The notes under the pieces are model-generated. The model did no database searches and was not told where the DNA came from. It saw nothing but the letters and a program-made list of their open reading frames with translations. From an uncultured Bacilli bacterium (GTDB lineage Bacteria; Bacillota_I; Bacilli_A; RFN20; CAG-826), in assembly GCA_934725985.1 (NCBI GenBank), contig CAKVCX010000002.1:496001-560000 (forward strand): 64,000 nucleotides of DNA, given 5' to 3'. Made by a program: the position numbers and the translations under genes. Every line of letters starts with the position of its first letter. Positions within the stretch are counted from its first letter, which is position 1. This document shows, piece after piece, positions 27,706 to 35,980 of this stretch.

Positions 27706-27734
27706 TTAATTATGTCAAACATTGATATAATTAA
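27706..27734. promoter_or_regulatory. Palindromic operator, copy C (ROK regulator gene)
   Basis: Core TTATGTCAA-ACA-TTGATATAA with symmetric TTAA extensions on both sides, giving a 29-bp palindrome with one mismatched pair. It ends 20 bases before the regulator start codon, where binding would block transcription or early elongation. Confidence 0.78.
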
Positions 27735-27735
27735 C

Positions 27736-27769
27736 AATAAAAAAGAATTTTGAAAATTGCATTTCAAAA
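27736..27769 (-). terminator. Terminator after the ROK kinase gene
   Basis: Minus-strand stem TTTTGAAA / TTTCAAAA with a 6-base loop followed by TTCTTTTTTATT. It separates the kinase operon from the regulator-GH20 operon. Confidence 0.7.
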
Positions 27770-27774
27770 GTAAG

Positions 27775-28722
27775 CTACATAAAAAGGGCGGCCGCGCCCA
27801 ATATTCCGGCATCATTGCCTAAATTCGAAACCAATATTTTGACCACAGGAGTCCCTTTAAACCCATAATTATGTGCCTTTACCTTTTTAAGCAAGGCGTC
27901 TGTCAAATATTCTTTTTGGTTAGATACTCCACCCCCAAGAATAATGGCATCAGGTCTAAAGATATTGCAATAATTAAGTATTCCTATAGTTAAATAATCT
28001 TCGTATTCATTGACAACTTTTAAAGCGGATTCATCGCCTTTTTTCGCACATTCAAAAGCCGTCTTGCCATCTACTTTATTTATATCGTTATTAACGTAAT
28101 TCCACATTAAGGAAGATTTGTTTTTATTCATCTCTTCCTTACTCATTCTAATTAGCCCCGTAACGGAAGCATAGGTTTCTAAACAACCTTTTAAGCCACA
28201 AGTGCAAGGATAGCCATCCTTTTCGATAATAACATGCCCTAACTCGGCCCCTTTTCCTTCGTTGCCTTCATAAAGCTTACCATTTAAGAATAAGCCTCCC
28301 CCCACTCCGGTTCCTAGAGTAAGAAGAACGGAATTTTTATAATTTTTCCCGGCACCAAAGCTAGCTTCTCCTAGCATTGCTACATTGGCATCATTGCTGA
28401 TTTTACATTTCATATGGGTTTCTTTTTCCATTATTTCAACAACAGGTAAATCAAGCCAGCCTAAATTATTTGAAAAACAGCATACACCCGTTATGGAATT
28501 AATCGAACCAGGGCAGCCAATGCCGATGCCTGCAAAATCTTCCTTTTTCTTGTTAACACTATCTATGTTAATTAAAACCAAATTAGCAAGACGCTTTATC
28601 GTATCGACTTGATTTTCCTTATGATTGATAGGAAAACCAAATCTATGGAATATCTCTCCTTCCTTGCTAACAAAACCACACTTAATTGAAGTGCCACCTA
28701 TATCAATTCCAATATAATCCAT
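27775..28722 (-). CDS. ROK-family sugar kinase (glucokinase/N-acetylhexosamine kinase-like)
   Basis: 315 residues. It phosphorylates a hexose or N-acetylhexosamine with ATP in the cytoplasm. Phosphate-binding loop GIDIGGTSIKCG (residues 4-15), catalytic-type NDANVAMLGE (near 110), GTGVGGG (near 137), the zinc motif CTCGLKGCLE (near 180) and LGGGVSN (near 280) are all intact, so it is a kinase and not a regulator. No helix-turn-helix is present. It follows the SGNH hydrolase gene by 8 bases. Products of GH20, GH38 and GH112 (GlcNAc, GalNAc, mannose) are plausible substrates; specificity cannot be assigned. Confidence 0.9.
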   Translation of the reverse strand: MDYIGIDIGGTSIKCGFVSKEGEIFHRFGFPINHKENQVDTIKRLANLVLINIDSVNKKKEDFAGIGIGCPGSINSITGVCCFSNNLGWLDLPVVEIMEKETHMKCKISNDANVAMLGEASFGAGKNYKNSVLLTLGTGVGGGLFLNGKLYEGNEGKGAELGHVIIEKDGYPCTCGLKGCLETYASVTGLIRMSKEEMNKNKSSLMWNYVNNDINKVDGKTAFECAKKGDESALKVVNEYEDYLTIGILNYCNIFRPDAIILGGGVSNQKEYLTDALLKKVKAHNYGFKGTPVVKILVSNLGNDAGILGAAALFM

Positions 28723-28730
28723 AACAAATC

Positions 28731-29381
28731 CTATTCACTAAAGTGCTTATCTAAATATTTAACAATGGCTTTAGCTAGAGCTAAATGCCCTTCATCATTA
28801 GGATGTAAACCATCTCTAGATAACCCAAAATCACCTTCTATTTCAGGACGAGGATAGACACTAGACAAATCCAAAAATGGCAAACCATATTTGGACAATA
28901 TCTTTTTCATTAAATCTATATAAGTATTTAAATCGCCAATGGGTTCTTTTTTTGCATCCCCATAGATAGAATACATATTAAACCTAGGAAGAGGCAAAAT
29001 AAAACAAATCTTGTCTTTGCCATATCTAGAAATTAAATAAGAACAAAGATTATTCATGCCACCGCAAAAAGAGTAAGGGTCATTATCGTCTAGATTTCCT
29101 AATTTAGCATCGCCATGCCCAAAATCATTTGTACCGCCGAAAACAAATACATAATCCGGGTCATTGCCCATGTCGATGGCCCTTTTTTGAAAATCACGGT
29201 CAAAAAGAGGCATGTCTGGAGTTGGATTTTTTTGCCTAGCAATTCTAGTCCCGCCCATTCCATAATTGACCGTATAGTAATTAGGGTTCAATTGGCAAAT
29301 TTTATATACAAAAGCATTATTTGGACAACTAGCCCCCGCACCTTCGGTTATCGAATCGCCAAGGAAATATATTTTTTTCAT
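28731..29381 (-). CDS. SGNH/GDSL hydrolase, putative carbohydrate esterase
   Basis: 216 residues, no signal peptide. Block I FLGDSITEGAG gives the nucleophile Ser10; block II GMGGTRI, block III FGGTNDF and block V DGLHPNDEGH (Asp and His) are intact, so all catalytic elements of the SGNH fold are present. It probably removes acetyl groups from sugars. The ATG at 29381 is chosen: GGAG lies at the right distance and it overlaps the upstream glycosidase stop; a longer reading frame starts 27 bases earlier inside that gene. Confidence 0.88.
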   Translation of the reverse strand: MKKIYFLGDSITEGAGASCPNNAFVYKICQLNPNYYTVNYGMGGTRIARQKNPTPDMPLFDRDFQKRAIDMGNDPDYVFVFGGTNDFGHGDAKLGNLDDNDPYSFCGGMNNLCSYLISRYGKDKICFILPLPRFNMYSIYGDAKKEPIGDLNTYIDLMKKILSKYGLPFLDLSSVYPRPEIEGDFGLSRDGLHPNDEGHLALAKAIVKYLDKHFSE

Positions 29382-29382
29382 A

Positions 29383-31332
29383 TCAATACTCCAATTCGTA
29401 AATATCATATAAATCTAATTTTGGAACAACAAAACTATATTTATTACCATTCTTTTCAAAATCAATCGATTTCTTGCTAAAAGCATGTTTTATGGATTTG
29501 ATTTCCTTTTTGCTATTTAAGGAAATTTTTGCATTTAAGAAAGGAGGAATATAATCGAAGGTTTTTACGTTTAATGCCCGATGTTCTCCCAATAAATTGC
29601 ATACATGTATATAATCTTTCCCATTTTTTCTAGCAAAATAAACATCGAATTGGCCTCTAGAAGAAGTCTGGACTCTTGTTTCACCCATCTTATCTAAGAC
29701 TTCTTTCATAAAGGAGTTCAATTCGAAAGTCCTATCGTCTAAATAAGTCTTTCCTAATTCGATAGGAACAATACCGATGATTCCCTTTTTATATTTAATA
29801 GACCCAAAGGCAATTTTTTCTTCATCTATAAAAGTAATTGATGGAGGTGGATTGGTCAATTTCAAATCACCGCCGACCATTCCTGTCTCTAATTTAATGA
29901 CATCATTAAAGCCTTTAATTGAAATAGATACATAAGGTTTTCTTACTTCCAAAGCAAAAGAAGGGGAAATAATCCTAGATACGGTTTCATTTTCATTTGT
30001 TTTAAAAACGCCATCCAAATTCAAAGCATTTTTAAAGAAGAGAAAAGTAGCAGGTCCTAGTAACAATAATTTCCCACCATTAGAAGCATATTCAAGCAAT
30101 TTGGAAATGGTATTTTTCTTTAGACAAGTCGAATTAGAAACGCATATCAAGGAATACTTTGAATAGTCAATTTCTTGATCTTCATGAATCAAGGAGACTG
30201 ATTTTCCACAATCCAATACGTTAATCAAATTGCCGTATAAATCAAAATTATAAGGACAATCCCTAGCAAAAGTAGTATCCAAACAATCATAATAAGAAGA
30301 GACGGAATATAAAAATCCTACATCTTCTATCACCTTGCCATGATGGCAAATTTCTTCATGCTTTTTAACAAAGGAAGAAACTTCGGCCCACATGGGTATC
30401 CCCCATTCATCCATGACTGTATTAACCGGATCTTGCATATTATAAAGTTGAAACCCGCCACCTAAAGAAAGGATAATCGAAGCTTCTTGCTTTAAGGTTA
30501 GGGCGCTTTTCATATAATGGATAGGAAAAGAAATACCCCAGCTCATAATATCCCATGGTCTATCAAACATAGCCATGACCCTACCATCAAAGCGAGCCGA
30601 ATCAACTGAATTAGTTGGGCTTAAGTCTCCTGAAATAAAATCGCTATAGGCAATATTATCGGGAAGCCAAGCCGTATTCATCCAGTTGCTAGTTATGTCA
30701 AAATCAGGGTGCTTGTTTTTTATTACATTGCAATAATGTTTGACATAATCTTTGAACCCATCGCGGCAAAAAGATAAATATGGCTTTAAGTCATGTTCAT
30801 CGAATTCTTTTCCGGTTTGCTTTTTATATAAGGCTTTTGCTTTAGAAGAAAAATCAGGCAAACTCGCCCAGCATTCTCCATCAATCCAAGCCCCATTTAT
30901 ACCATAATTAGAAGAAAGCTCATCTAACATTGGAATCAAAATTTCATCAACATAAGGACTAAATGGACTTAAAAACCATTCGCTTTTGTTTCCTTTTTCA
31001 TCGACTCTGGCCCATTCTGGATGATCATGACATACTTTCATATCGAACATGCCGGAATAATGAGAAAATAAAGGGACATCATACTTAGAGCAGACATCTT
31101 TCCATTCCTTAATCAAATCCTTTGTTAATCCTGGGGCGGGAGTTCCAATTTTAGAAGGATAATCGCAATATCCCGGATGTCCTTTTGTATCACATTGGAT
31201 AAAATCAGGTTTGACTTCTTCTATGATTCTAGAAAGAATTGCTTTGCTAAAATTTTGACCAATATTTTTACTTTCCTTATTGGCATGGAAATCGAAATGG
31301 AGCCCAAAATAACAATCTTTTCTTCTTTTCAT
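29383..31332 (-). CDS. GH151/GHL6-like glycoside hydrolase, putative alpha-L-fucosidase
   Basis: 649 residues, cytoplasmic. The N-terminus (CYFGLHFDFHA) and barrel strands GHPGYCDYPS, LFSHYSGMFD, NGAWIDGECW (near residue 150) and SWGISFPIHYM fit the fucosidase-like superfamily of TIM barrels (GH29/GH151 and PF14871). A second domain (about 350-480) resembles the Rossmann-like beta-galactosidase trimerisation fold (SLICVSNSTCLKK), and the C-terminus is beta-rich. An Asp in WIDGE is the likely nucleophile. The gene lies between L-fucose isomerase and an SGNH hydrolase, which favours release of L-fucose. The exact family is uncertain; activity on another deoxy sugar or galactose is possible. Confidence 0.68.
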   Translation of the reverse strand: MKRRKDCYFGLHFDFHANKESKNIGQNFSKAILSRIIEEVKPDFIQCDTKGHPGYCDYPSKIGTPAPGLTKDLIKEWKDVCSKYDVPLFSHYSGMFDMKVCHDHPEWARVDEKGNKSEWFLSPFSPYVDEILIPMLDELSSNYGINGAWIDGECWASLPDFSSKAKALYKKQTGKEFDEHDLKPYLSFCRDGFKDYVKHYCNVIKNKHPDFDITSNWMNTAWLPDNIAYSDFISGDLSPTNSVDSARFDGRVMAMFDRPWDIMSWGISFPIHYMKSALTLKQEASIILSLGGGFQLYNMQDPVNTVMDEWGIPMWAEVSSFVKKHEEICHHGKVIEDVGFLYSVSSYYDCLDTTFARDCPYNFDLYGNLINVLDCGKSVSLIHEDQEIDYSKYSLICVSNSTCLKKNTISKLLEYASNGGKLLLLGPATFLFFKNALNLDGVFKTNENETVSRIISPSFALEVRKPYVSISIKGFNDVIKLETGMVGGDLKLTNPPPSITFIDEEKIAFGSIKYKKGIIGIVPIELGKTYLDDRTFELNSFMKEVLDKMGETRVQTSSRGQFDVYFARKNGKDYIHVCNLLGEHRALNVKTFDYIPPFLNAKISLNSKKEIKSIKHAFSKKSIDFEKNGNKYSFVVPKLDLYDIYELEY

Positions 31333-31347
31333 GCATTCTTGCCTTTC

Positions 31348-31375
31348 AAAAAAAGGCTAGAGTCATCCTCTAGCC
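31348..31375 (-). terminator. Terminator after fucI
   Basis: Minus-strand stem GGCTAGAG / CTCTAGCC, 5-base loop, followed by seven T. It ends 15 bases before the next gene's start, so some read-through or a promoter within fucI must serve the downstream glycosidase gene. Confidence 0.85.
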
Positions 31376-31389
31376 AAATACTAAATTAC

Positions 31390-33198
31390 TTATTTTCTTA
31401 TATTTTTAAACATCGGGCCATAAGCTTCGCAAGCACGATAATCAGCACCTTCTTTATCCATTCCGAAAGCATTCCAGGCAGCTGGACGATAAATATCTTC
31501 CTCTGGAACATTATGCATGCAGACTGGTATGCGAAGCATCGAACACATGGTTATTAAATCGGCACCGATATGGCCATAGCAAATTGCCCCATGATTCGCG
31601 CCCCAAGCATTCATGACATCATAAGCACTCTTAAAGGGACCTTTGCCATTGCATCTAGGAGCAAACCAAGTGCAAGGCCAAGTGTAATCGGTTCTTTTCC
31701 ACAAAGTATCGGATACTTCATCTGGAAGTCTAACTGTCCAACCTTCGCAAATTTGAAGAACCGGTCCTAGTCCTTTTATTAAATTTAGTCTAATCATGGT
31801 CGCAGGCATTTCGGCCCTAGTTAGATATCTAGAAGAGAAGCCACCGCCACGGAAATAGCCTAAATCGGCATAAGGCCAAGTAGTTGCATCCATCATGGTC
31901 TTGATATCTTTTTCGTTGACATCCCACCATTGTTTCATGACGTGTTCGCCATTTTTATCAACAACTTCACCACAAGCATCGATGCATTGGGCGCCGGAAT
32001 TAATCAAATGGAGGAAGCCATTAGCTTCTTTGGCATGTCCTTCTAGTTCATAACCGGTAACTCTTTTTACCGAAGAGCCACTCCAATAGGTTCTAACATC
32101 GGCAAAAATAGAAGCACGTCCGGTCAATAGCTTTTCAAAAAGCATGCCAGTCGCGTTTAGGGTATCATTTTCAGTTCCTAAAATATAGGGTTCCCTAGCC
32201 CCGTTCCAGTCAAAGCTAGAATTCAAGATGGATTCAGGGAAATCACAGTTAGGATAGAAATCAGTCCATTGTCTTTGGCCTTGGAAGCCACCGACGATGG
32301 CATTATGTCCCACCATTTCTTCTTCGTTTCCAACTGGTAAATTCTTATTGCCATTGAACAAGTCTTTGATGATACAGCACATCTTGACCGTGAATTCCCA
32401 GTCTTTTTCTTTTTCTTCCTTGCTTTTTTGCATTTCCTTTGGGTTTTTATCTATGCCTTCATGGCAATTTTCTTTAACCCAAGCCAAAGCTTTTTCGTAT
32501 TCTTCATGATCATAGATTCCATTTTCCATGCGTCTAATTATTTCGACTTCATCAACGGATTCGACTCTCATGCCTAGATAATCTTCAAAGAAAGATGGAT
32601 CGATTATTGAACCGCCAATGCCCATGGTGACAGAACCGATTTGAAGGTAACTTTTTCCTCTCATTGAGGCTGCAGCAACGGCAGCTCTAGCAAAGCGAAG
32701 GATTTTAGTCCTGACGTCTTCAGGAATGGAAGTATCATCCTTATCTTGGACTTCATGTCCATAAATCCCAAAGGCAGGAAGTCCTTTTTGGGCATGGGTC
32801 GCCAAAACGGAAGCTAGGTAAACCGCACCCGGGCGTTCAGTACCGTTAAAGCCCCAAACAGCCTTGATAGTCATAGGATCCATATCCATGGTCTCGGCCC
32901 CATAACACCAACAAGGGGTAACGGTTAAAGTAATGTCAACTCCTTCGTGACGGAACTTATCCGCACAGGCGGCAGCTTCGGCAACCCTGCCGATCGTAGT
33001 ATCGGCAATGATGACTTTTACTTTTTCCCCATCGCTATAACGAACATTTTCTTCAATTAATTTTTTTGCAGCCTTAGCCATGTTCATGGTCTGCTCTTCA
33101 AGGCTTTCCCTGACTTTGAGTTTGCCTCTTCTTCCATCAATTGTAGGACGGATGCCAATGACAGGATAAGAACCGATTAATCTCGACTTAAATTCCAT
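31390..33198 (-). CDS. fucI: L-fucose isomerase
   Basis: 602 residues, close to the usual 590. It converts L-fucose to L-fuculose (EC 5.3.1.25) using Mn2+ in the cytoplasm. The family signatures CWCYGAETMDMD, RGKSYLQIGSVTMGIGGS, GQRQWTDFYPN and ILGTENDTLN are present. By alignment to E. coli FucI (Glu337, Asp361, His528) the metal ligands are Glu343 (TEND), Asp367 (FADVRTYW) and about His536 (NHGAICYGH). It has its own promoter with a palindrome in the spacer. Fuculokinase and fuculose-phosphate aldolase are not found in the window and must be encoded elsewhere if the pathway is complete. Confidence 0.96.
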   Translation of the reverse strand: MEFKSRLIGSYPVIGIRPTIDGRRGKLKVRESLEEQTMNMAKAAKKLIEENVRYSDGEKVKVIIADTTIGRVAEAAACADKFRHEGVDITLTVTPCWCYGAETMDMDPMTIKAVWGFNGTERPGAVYLASVLATHAQKGLPAFGIYGHEVQDKDDTSIPEDVRTKILRFARAAVAAASMRGKSYLQIGSVTMGIGGSIIDPSFFEDYLGMRVESVDEVEIIRRMENGIYDHEEYEKALAWVKENCHEGIDKNPKEMQKSKEEKEKDWEFTVKMCCIIKDLFNGNKNLPVGNEEEMVGHNAIVGGFQGQRQWTDFYPNCDFPESILNSSFDWNGAREPYILGTENDTLNATGMLFEKLLTGRASIFADVRTYWSGSSVKRVTGYELEGHAKEANGFLHLINSGAQCIDACGEVVDKNGEHVMKQWWDVNEKDIKTMMDATTWPYADLGYFRGGGFSSRYLTRAEMPATMIRLNLIKGLGPVLQICEGWTVRLPDEVSDTLWKRTDYTWPCTWFAPRCNGKGPFKSAYDVMNAWGANHGAICYGHIGADLITMCSMLRIPVCMHNVPEEDIYRPAAWNAFGMDKEGADYRACEAYGPMFKNIRK

Positions 33199-33242
33199 AA
33201 TTTAGAAAACTCCTTTAAAGGTATTGTTTAACATCGCTTTTA

Positions 33243-33271
33243 ATTATGGCTAATTTTATTAGCCCTTTCAA
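33243..33271 (-). promoter_or_regulatory. fucI promoter with a palindromic operator in its spacer
   Basis: A -35 box TTGAAA (33266-33271) and a -10 box CATAAT (33243-33248) are separated by 17 bases. A perfect palindrome, GGCTAAT-AAA-ATTAGCC (33248-33264), fills the spacer exactly, as an operator for a repressor excluding RNA polymerase would. It is unlike the ROK operator. Confidence 0.6.
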
Positions 33272-33352
33272 TGAACTTCTAGGATATATGACAAAAATAA
33301 ATACAAAAATGCGAAATAATGATAAATATTCATTCTTTAGTTAAATTATTTT

Positions 33353-35455
33353 TTAAATCGATTTACGTTTAAAAGAATAAAAGTAATTAATATTTCTCTT
33401 TTTGTTTTTTTCTATTTCTTTGCAAGTCACTGCCAAGACAAATAAAACTCCAATTGAAGAGTATAAGAAAGGCCTAGCAACCCTATAAGAAAATGAGCCC
33501 ACATACCTTAATTCGCCTTCATATTGGCCTTTTGGGATAGAAAAAGAAAGAAGACCATCGATATAGCAAGGTGTTATTTTTATATTTTGTCCATTTGAGT
33601 ATAAATTTACTTCATACCCATCATAATAGAATTGTTGCAGCTGAATAAGACAATCTTCATTTACGCTTACTTTGAAGTTTAACTCGGGGGAGTTTAAATA
33701 AGTTACTTTAAAATCACCACTCCCCTTTAAAAAGGCGTGACGGTACCCATCAATACCCCAATTATAATTATAGGTATATCTAATCATCATCTTTGTCGAA
33801 TAATACAAAGAATTAGGATAGTCACTTTCATAGGTATCATCATAAAAGACGCGAGGCATGTATTCGTTCATGACCCCTATCTTTTTGCTTTTTTTAACGT
33901 AATCGTCGTTGACAATGGAAGTAAATCCGTTCCCATTTTCATAGGCAATTCGCTTATCGACCGGCCCCATATTTAGAATTAAAAGTAAGGTAGATAAAAC
34001 TAGCATGCCTTCGGCAAAAATCTTTTTGTTTTTAAATGGCTTACAAATTAAAGCTATTAGCAAAATAGATAACATGCCAAATATACCCCAAAACCTAAAT
34101 GGGAATTGGCAATTCCTAAATATGGATGGGGATATTTCCCAAATCTTATCGGAATATAAATAAAGAAGGGTAACAATTAATAAAATAGAAATAACATATA
34201 TTTCTGGATTTTTTATCGATTTATTAACTTCTTTTCCTAAATTAAAGTCTACATCTTGAAAAACATCGTTTTTGTTCTCAAAAAATATTAAAACAACAAT
34301 AAATAAAACAGTCGCCAAAATTACTTCGATTCGTGGGGAAAAGAATAAAGGAATTAAAGAAGAAACAATGGCCAATGACAAAGCTAATTTTCTTTTATTT
34401 TTCTTTTTGCCAACATAAAGAATGAAGATAGAGATAATAGAAAAAAGCAAAAAGAACAATATTTCCATTGACCAAGAAAGTTTGGAATCATTTGTAGTTC
34501 TCCAATGGTATTTATCTTTAATTAAATCCAGCCAAGGGAAATTTAAAAAACCAGAGAAAGAGCTAGATTTGTTAATAGAATTTATTACAGAATCCAAATC
34601 CGTCCAAACGGCTTTAGGATCGCTCATCCGATAATACCCGCTATTTAAAGCAGAAGCCATCGGAAATAAATAAAAGGAAATCAAGCCAAATATCAAAAGA
34701 ACGGAAATAAAAAGAAAGACGACATTAATCTTTTTCTTAAGGAATTTAATTAATAATTTAAAATCGGCAAGAATGATAAAAAGGCAAGCAGCAACGCTAG
34801 TCAAAGCCGTGAATGGGTGTGATAAAACAAGCAATGATACTCCCAATATAGCGGCTAAGTAGGAACTAAAATGAAATTCTTCATCATGAAGCAGGGAATA
34901 AACTCCATAAAATAGCAAAGGGACAAATCCCAAAGCCACGCCTTCACAAAACGCTGCCCTATATAAAAAGTTAAAAATCCTATAAGGAAAGAATATATAA
35001 GCAAGACCTGCAATCAAAGACAAATTATCATCCTTGGTAATCTTTCTAACCAATTTAAAGGTTACAATTCCAGAAAAATAAGTCGAAGCAATCGCCATGA
35101 ACTTAAAAGTCTTGGGGATAGTGGCACCCATAAAAGAGAAGCAAATCGTCAAAAAAGCAGAAAAATAATGGGGAAAAGGAGCATAAAATAAAAAGGTATC
35201 GTAACCTAGGGTGCCTAAAAATAGATGATTTGGCGTTATGCCATCAAATCCATGCCTAAAACCATAAATAAGGTCATAATTATAAATTAGATGCCAATAG
35301 GAATCATCCCCGCCAACAATCCCTTCGCTAGCAAAATAAATTGAATAAGGCAAAAAAGAAGCGATTAAAAGCAATAGGTATGGCAAAGCGCTTTTAAATA
35401 AGGAAAAAATTTCAGTGAAATCTAAATATTTTTTTCTTAGCCTGCTAACTACCAT
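33353..35455 (-). CDS. Polytopic membrane protein, PTPS-related/YfhO-like
   Basis: About 700 residues with some 12-14 hydrophobic segments. The pattern FFPYRIFNFLYRAAFCEGVALGFVPLLFYGVYSLL followed by a loop and LSHPFTALTS (residues about 160-215) is that of the PTPS-related family PF10131, whose members look like GT-C-type glycosyltransferases or YfhO-like lipid-linked sugar transferases. The last 150 residues (about 545-680) form an extracytoplasmic beta domain before a final helix. It may modify lipoteichoic acid or glycolipids. The start is uncertain: ATG at 35455, or a TTG at 35461; neither has a strong RBS. It follows the gene at 35473 by under 20 bases. Confidence 0.68.
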   Translation of the reverse strand: MVVSRLRKKYLDFTEIFSLFKSALPYLLLLIASFLPYSIYFASEGIVGGDDSYWHLIYNYDLIYGFRHGFDGITPNHLFLGTLGYDTFLFYAPFPHYFSAFLTICFSFMGATIPKTFKFMAIASTYFSGIVTFKLVRKITKDDNLSLIAGLAYIFFPYRIFNFLYRAAFCEGVALGFVPLLFYGVYSLLHDEEFHFSSYLAAILGVSLLVLSHPFTALTSVAACLFIILADFKLLIKFLKKKINVVFLFISVLLIFGLISFYLFPMASALNSGYYRMSDPKAVWTDLDSVINSINKSSSFSGFLNFPWLDLIKDKYHWRTTNDSKLSWSMEILFFLLFSIISIFILYVGKKKNKRKLALSLAIVSSLIPLFFSPRIEVILATVLFIVVLIFFENKNDVFQDVDFNLGKEVNKSIKNPEIYVISILLIVTLLYLYSDKIWEISPSIFRNCQFPFRFWGIFGMLSILLIALICKPFKNKKIFAEGMLVLSTLLLILNMGPVDKRIAYENGNGFTSIVNDDYVKKSKKIGVMNEYMPRVFYDDTYESDYPNSLYYSTKMMIRYTYNYNWGIDGYRHAFLKGSGDFKVTYLNSPELNFKVSVNEDCLIQLQQFYYDGYEVNLYSNGQNIKITPCYIDGLLSFSIPKGQYEGELRYVGSFSYRVARPFLYSSIGVLFVLAVTCKEIEKNKKRNINYFYSFKRKSI

Positions 35456-35472
35456 AATCAATATAAATACAA

Positions 35473-35919
35473 TTAAATCTTTCCGTCTTTTTTATCTTTT
35501 AGCAGCCTATTAATCGTGGAAAATATGCAGTAATAACAAGGTATTATTAACATAATAAGCCAATAAGGATGCCATAAACTAAAAAATGTTCCACATATTA
35601 AATATGCAAGCAAGGCAATTCCCCAAATTGGAAATAAATTAAAATCTTTTTTTACGATTGCCCTATAAATATTTCCAGGTATTGTACCGGCAACAATAAT
35701 GGGGACAAAAACAACCCAAGAGGCATAATGGGATGGGAAACTAATTTGCTGTAAAACTAAACTTAAAATGACATAAGCCAAAACAAACAAGGCAAAAGAA
35801 GAAGAATCGATCACTGTGGCAATTCTATCTTGCAATCTTTTCTTTTTTTCTTTTTCAATGTCTATAATGGGCGTTTTTATATCGAGCCTAAAGCCATTTT
35901 CATCAAATTTAAAATTCAT
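35473..35919 (-). CDS. Small membrane protein of unknown function
   Basis: 148 residues. A charged N-terminal region (residues 1-32) with KEKKKRLQDR precedes four hydrophobic segments (about 38-58, 65-82, 95-112, 115-132). The resembled pattern is that of membrane-anchored 'pspC-like' or two-component-associated small proteins, but I recognise no family. It lies directly upstream of the YfhO-like gene and is probably co-transcribed. RBS AGGGAT is present. Confidence 0.7.
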   Translation of the reverse strand: MNFKFDENGFRLDIKTPIIDIEKEKKKRLQDRIATVIDSSSFALFVLAYVILSLVLQQISFPSHYASWVVFVPIIVAGTIPGNIYRAIVKKDFNLFPIWGIALLAYLICGTFFSLWHPYWLIMLIIPCYYCIFSTINRLLKDKKDGKI

Positions 35920-35980
35920 ATTTTCTAATCCCTACTACCAATATAATGATAGAAACAAAGGCAAAATAATCAACAATTGT

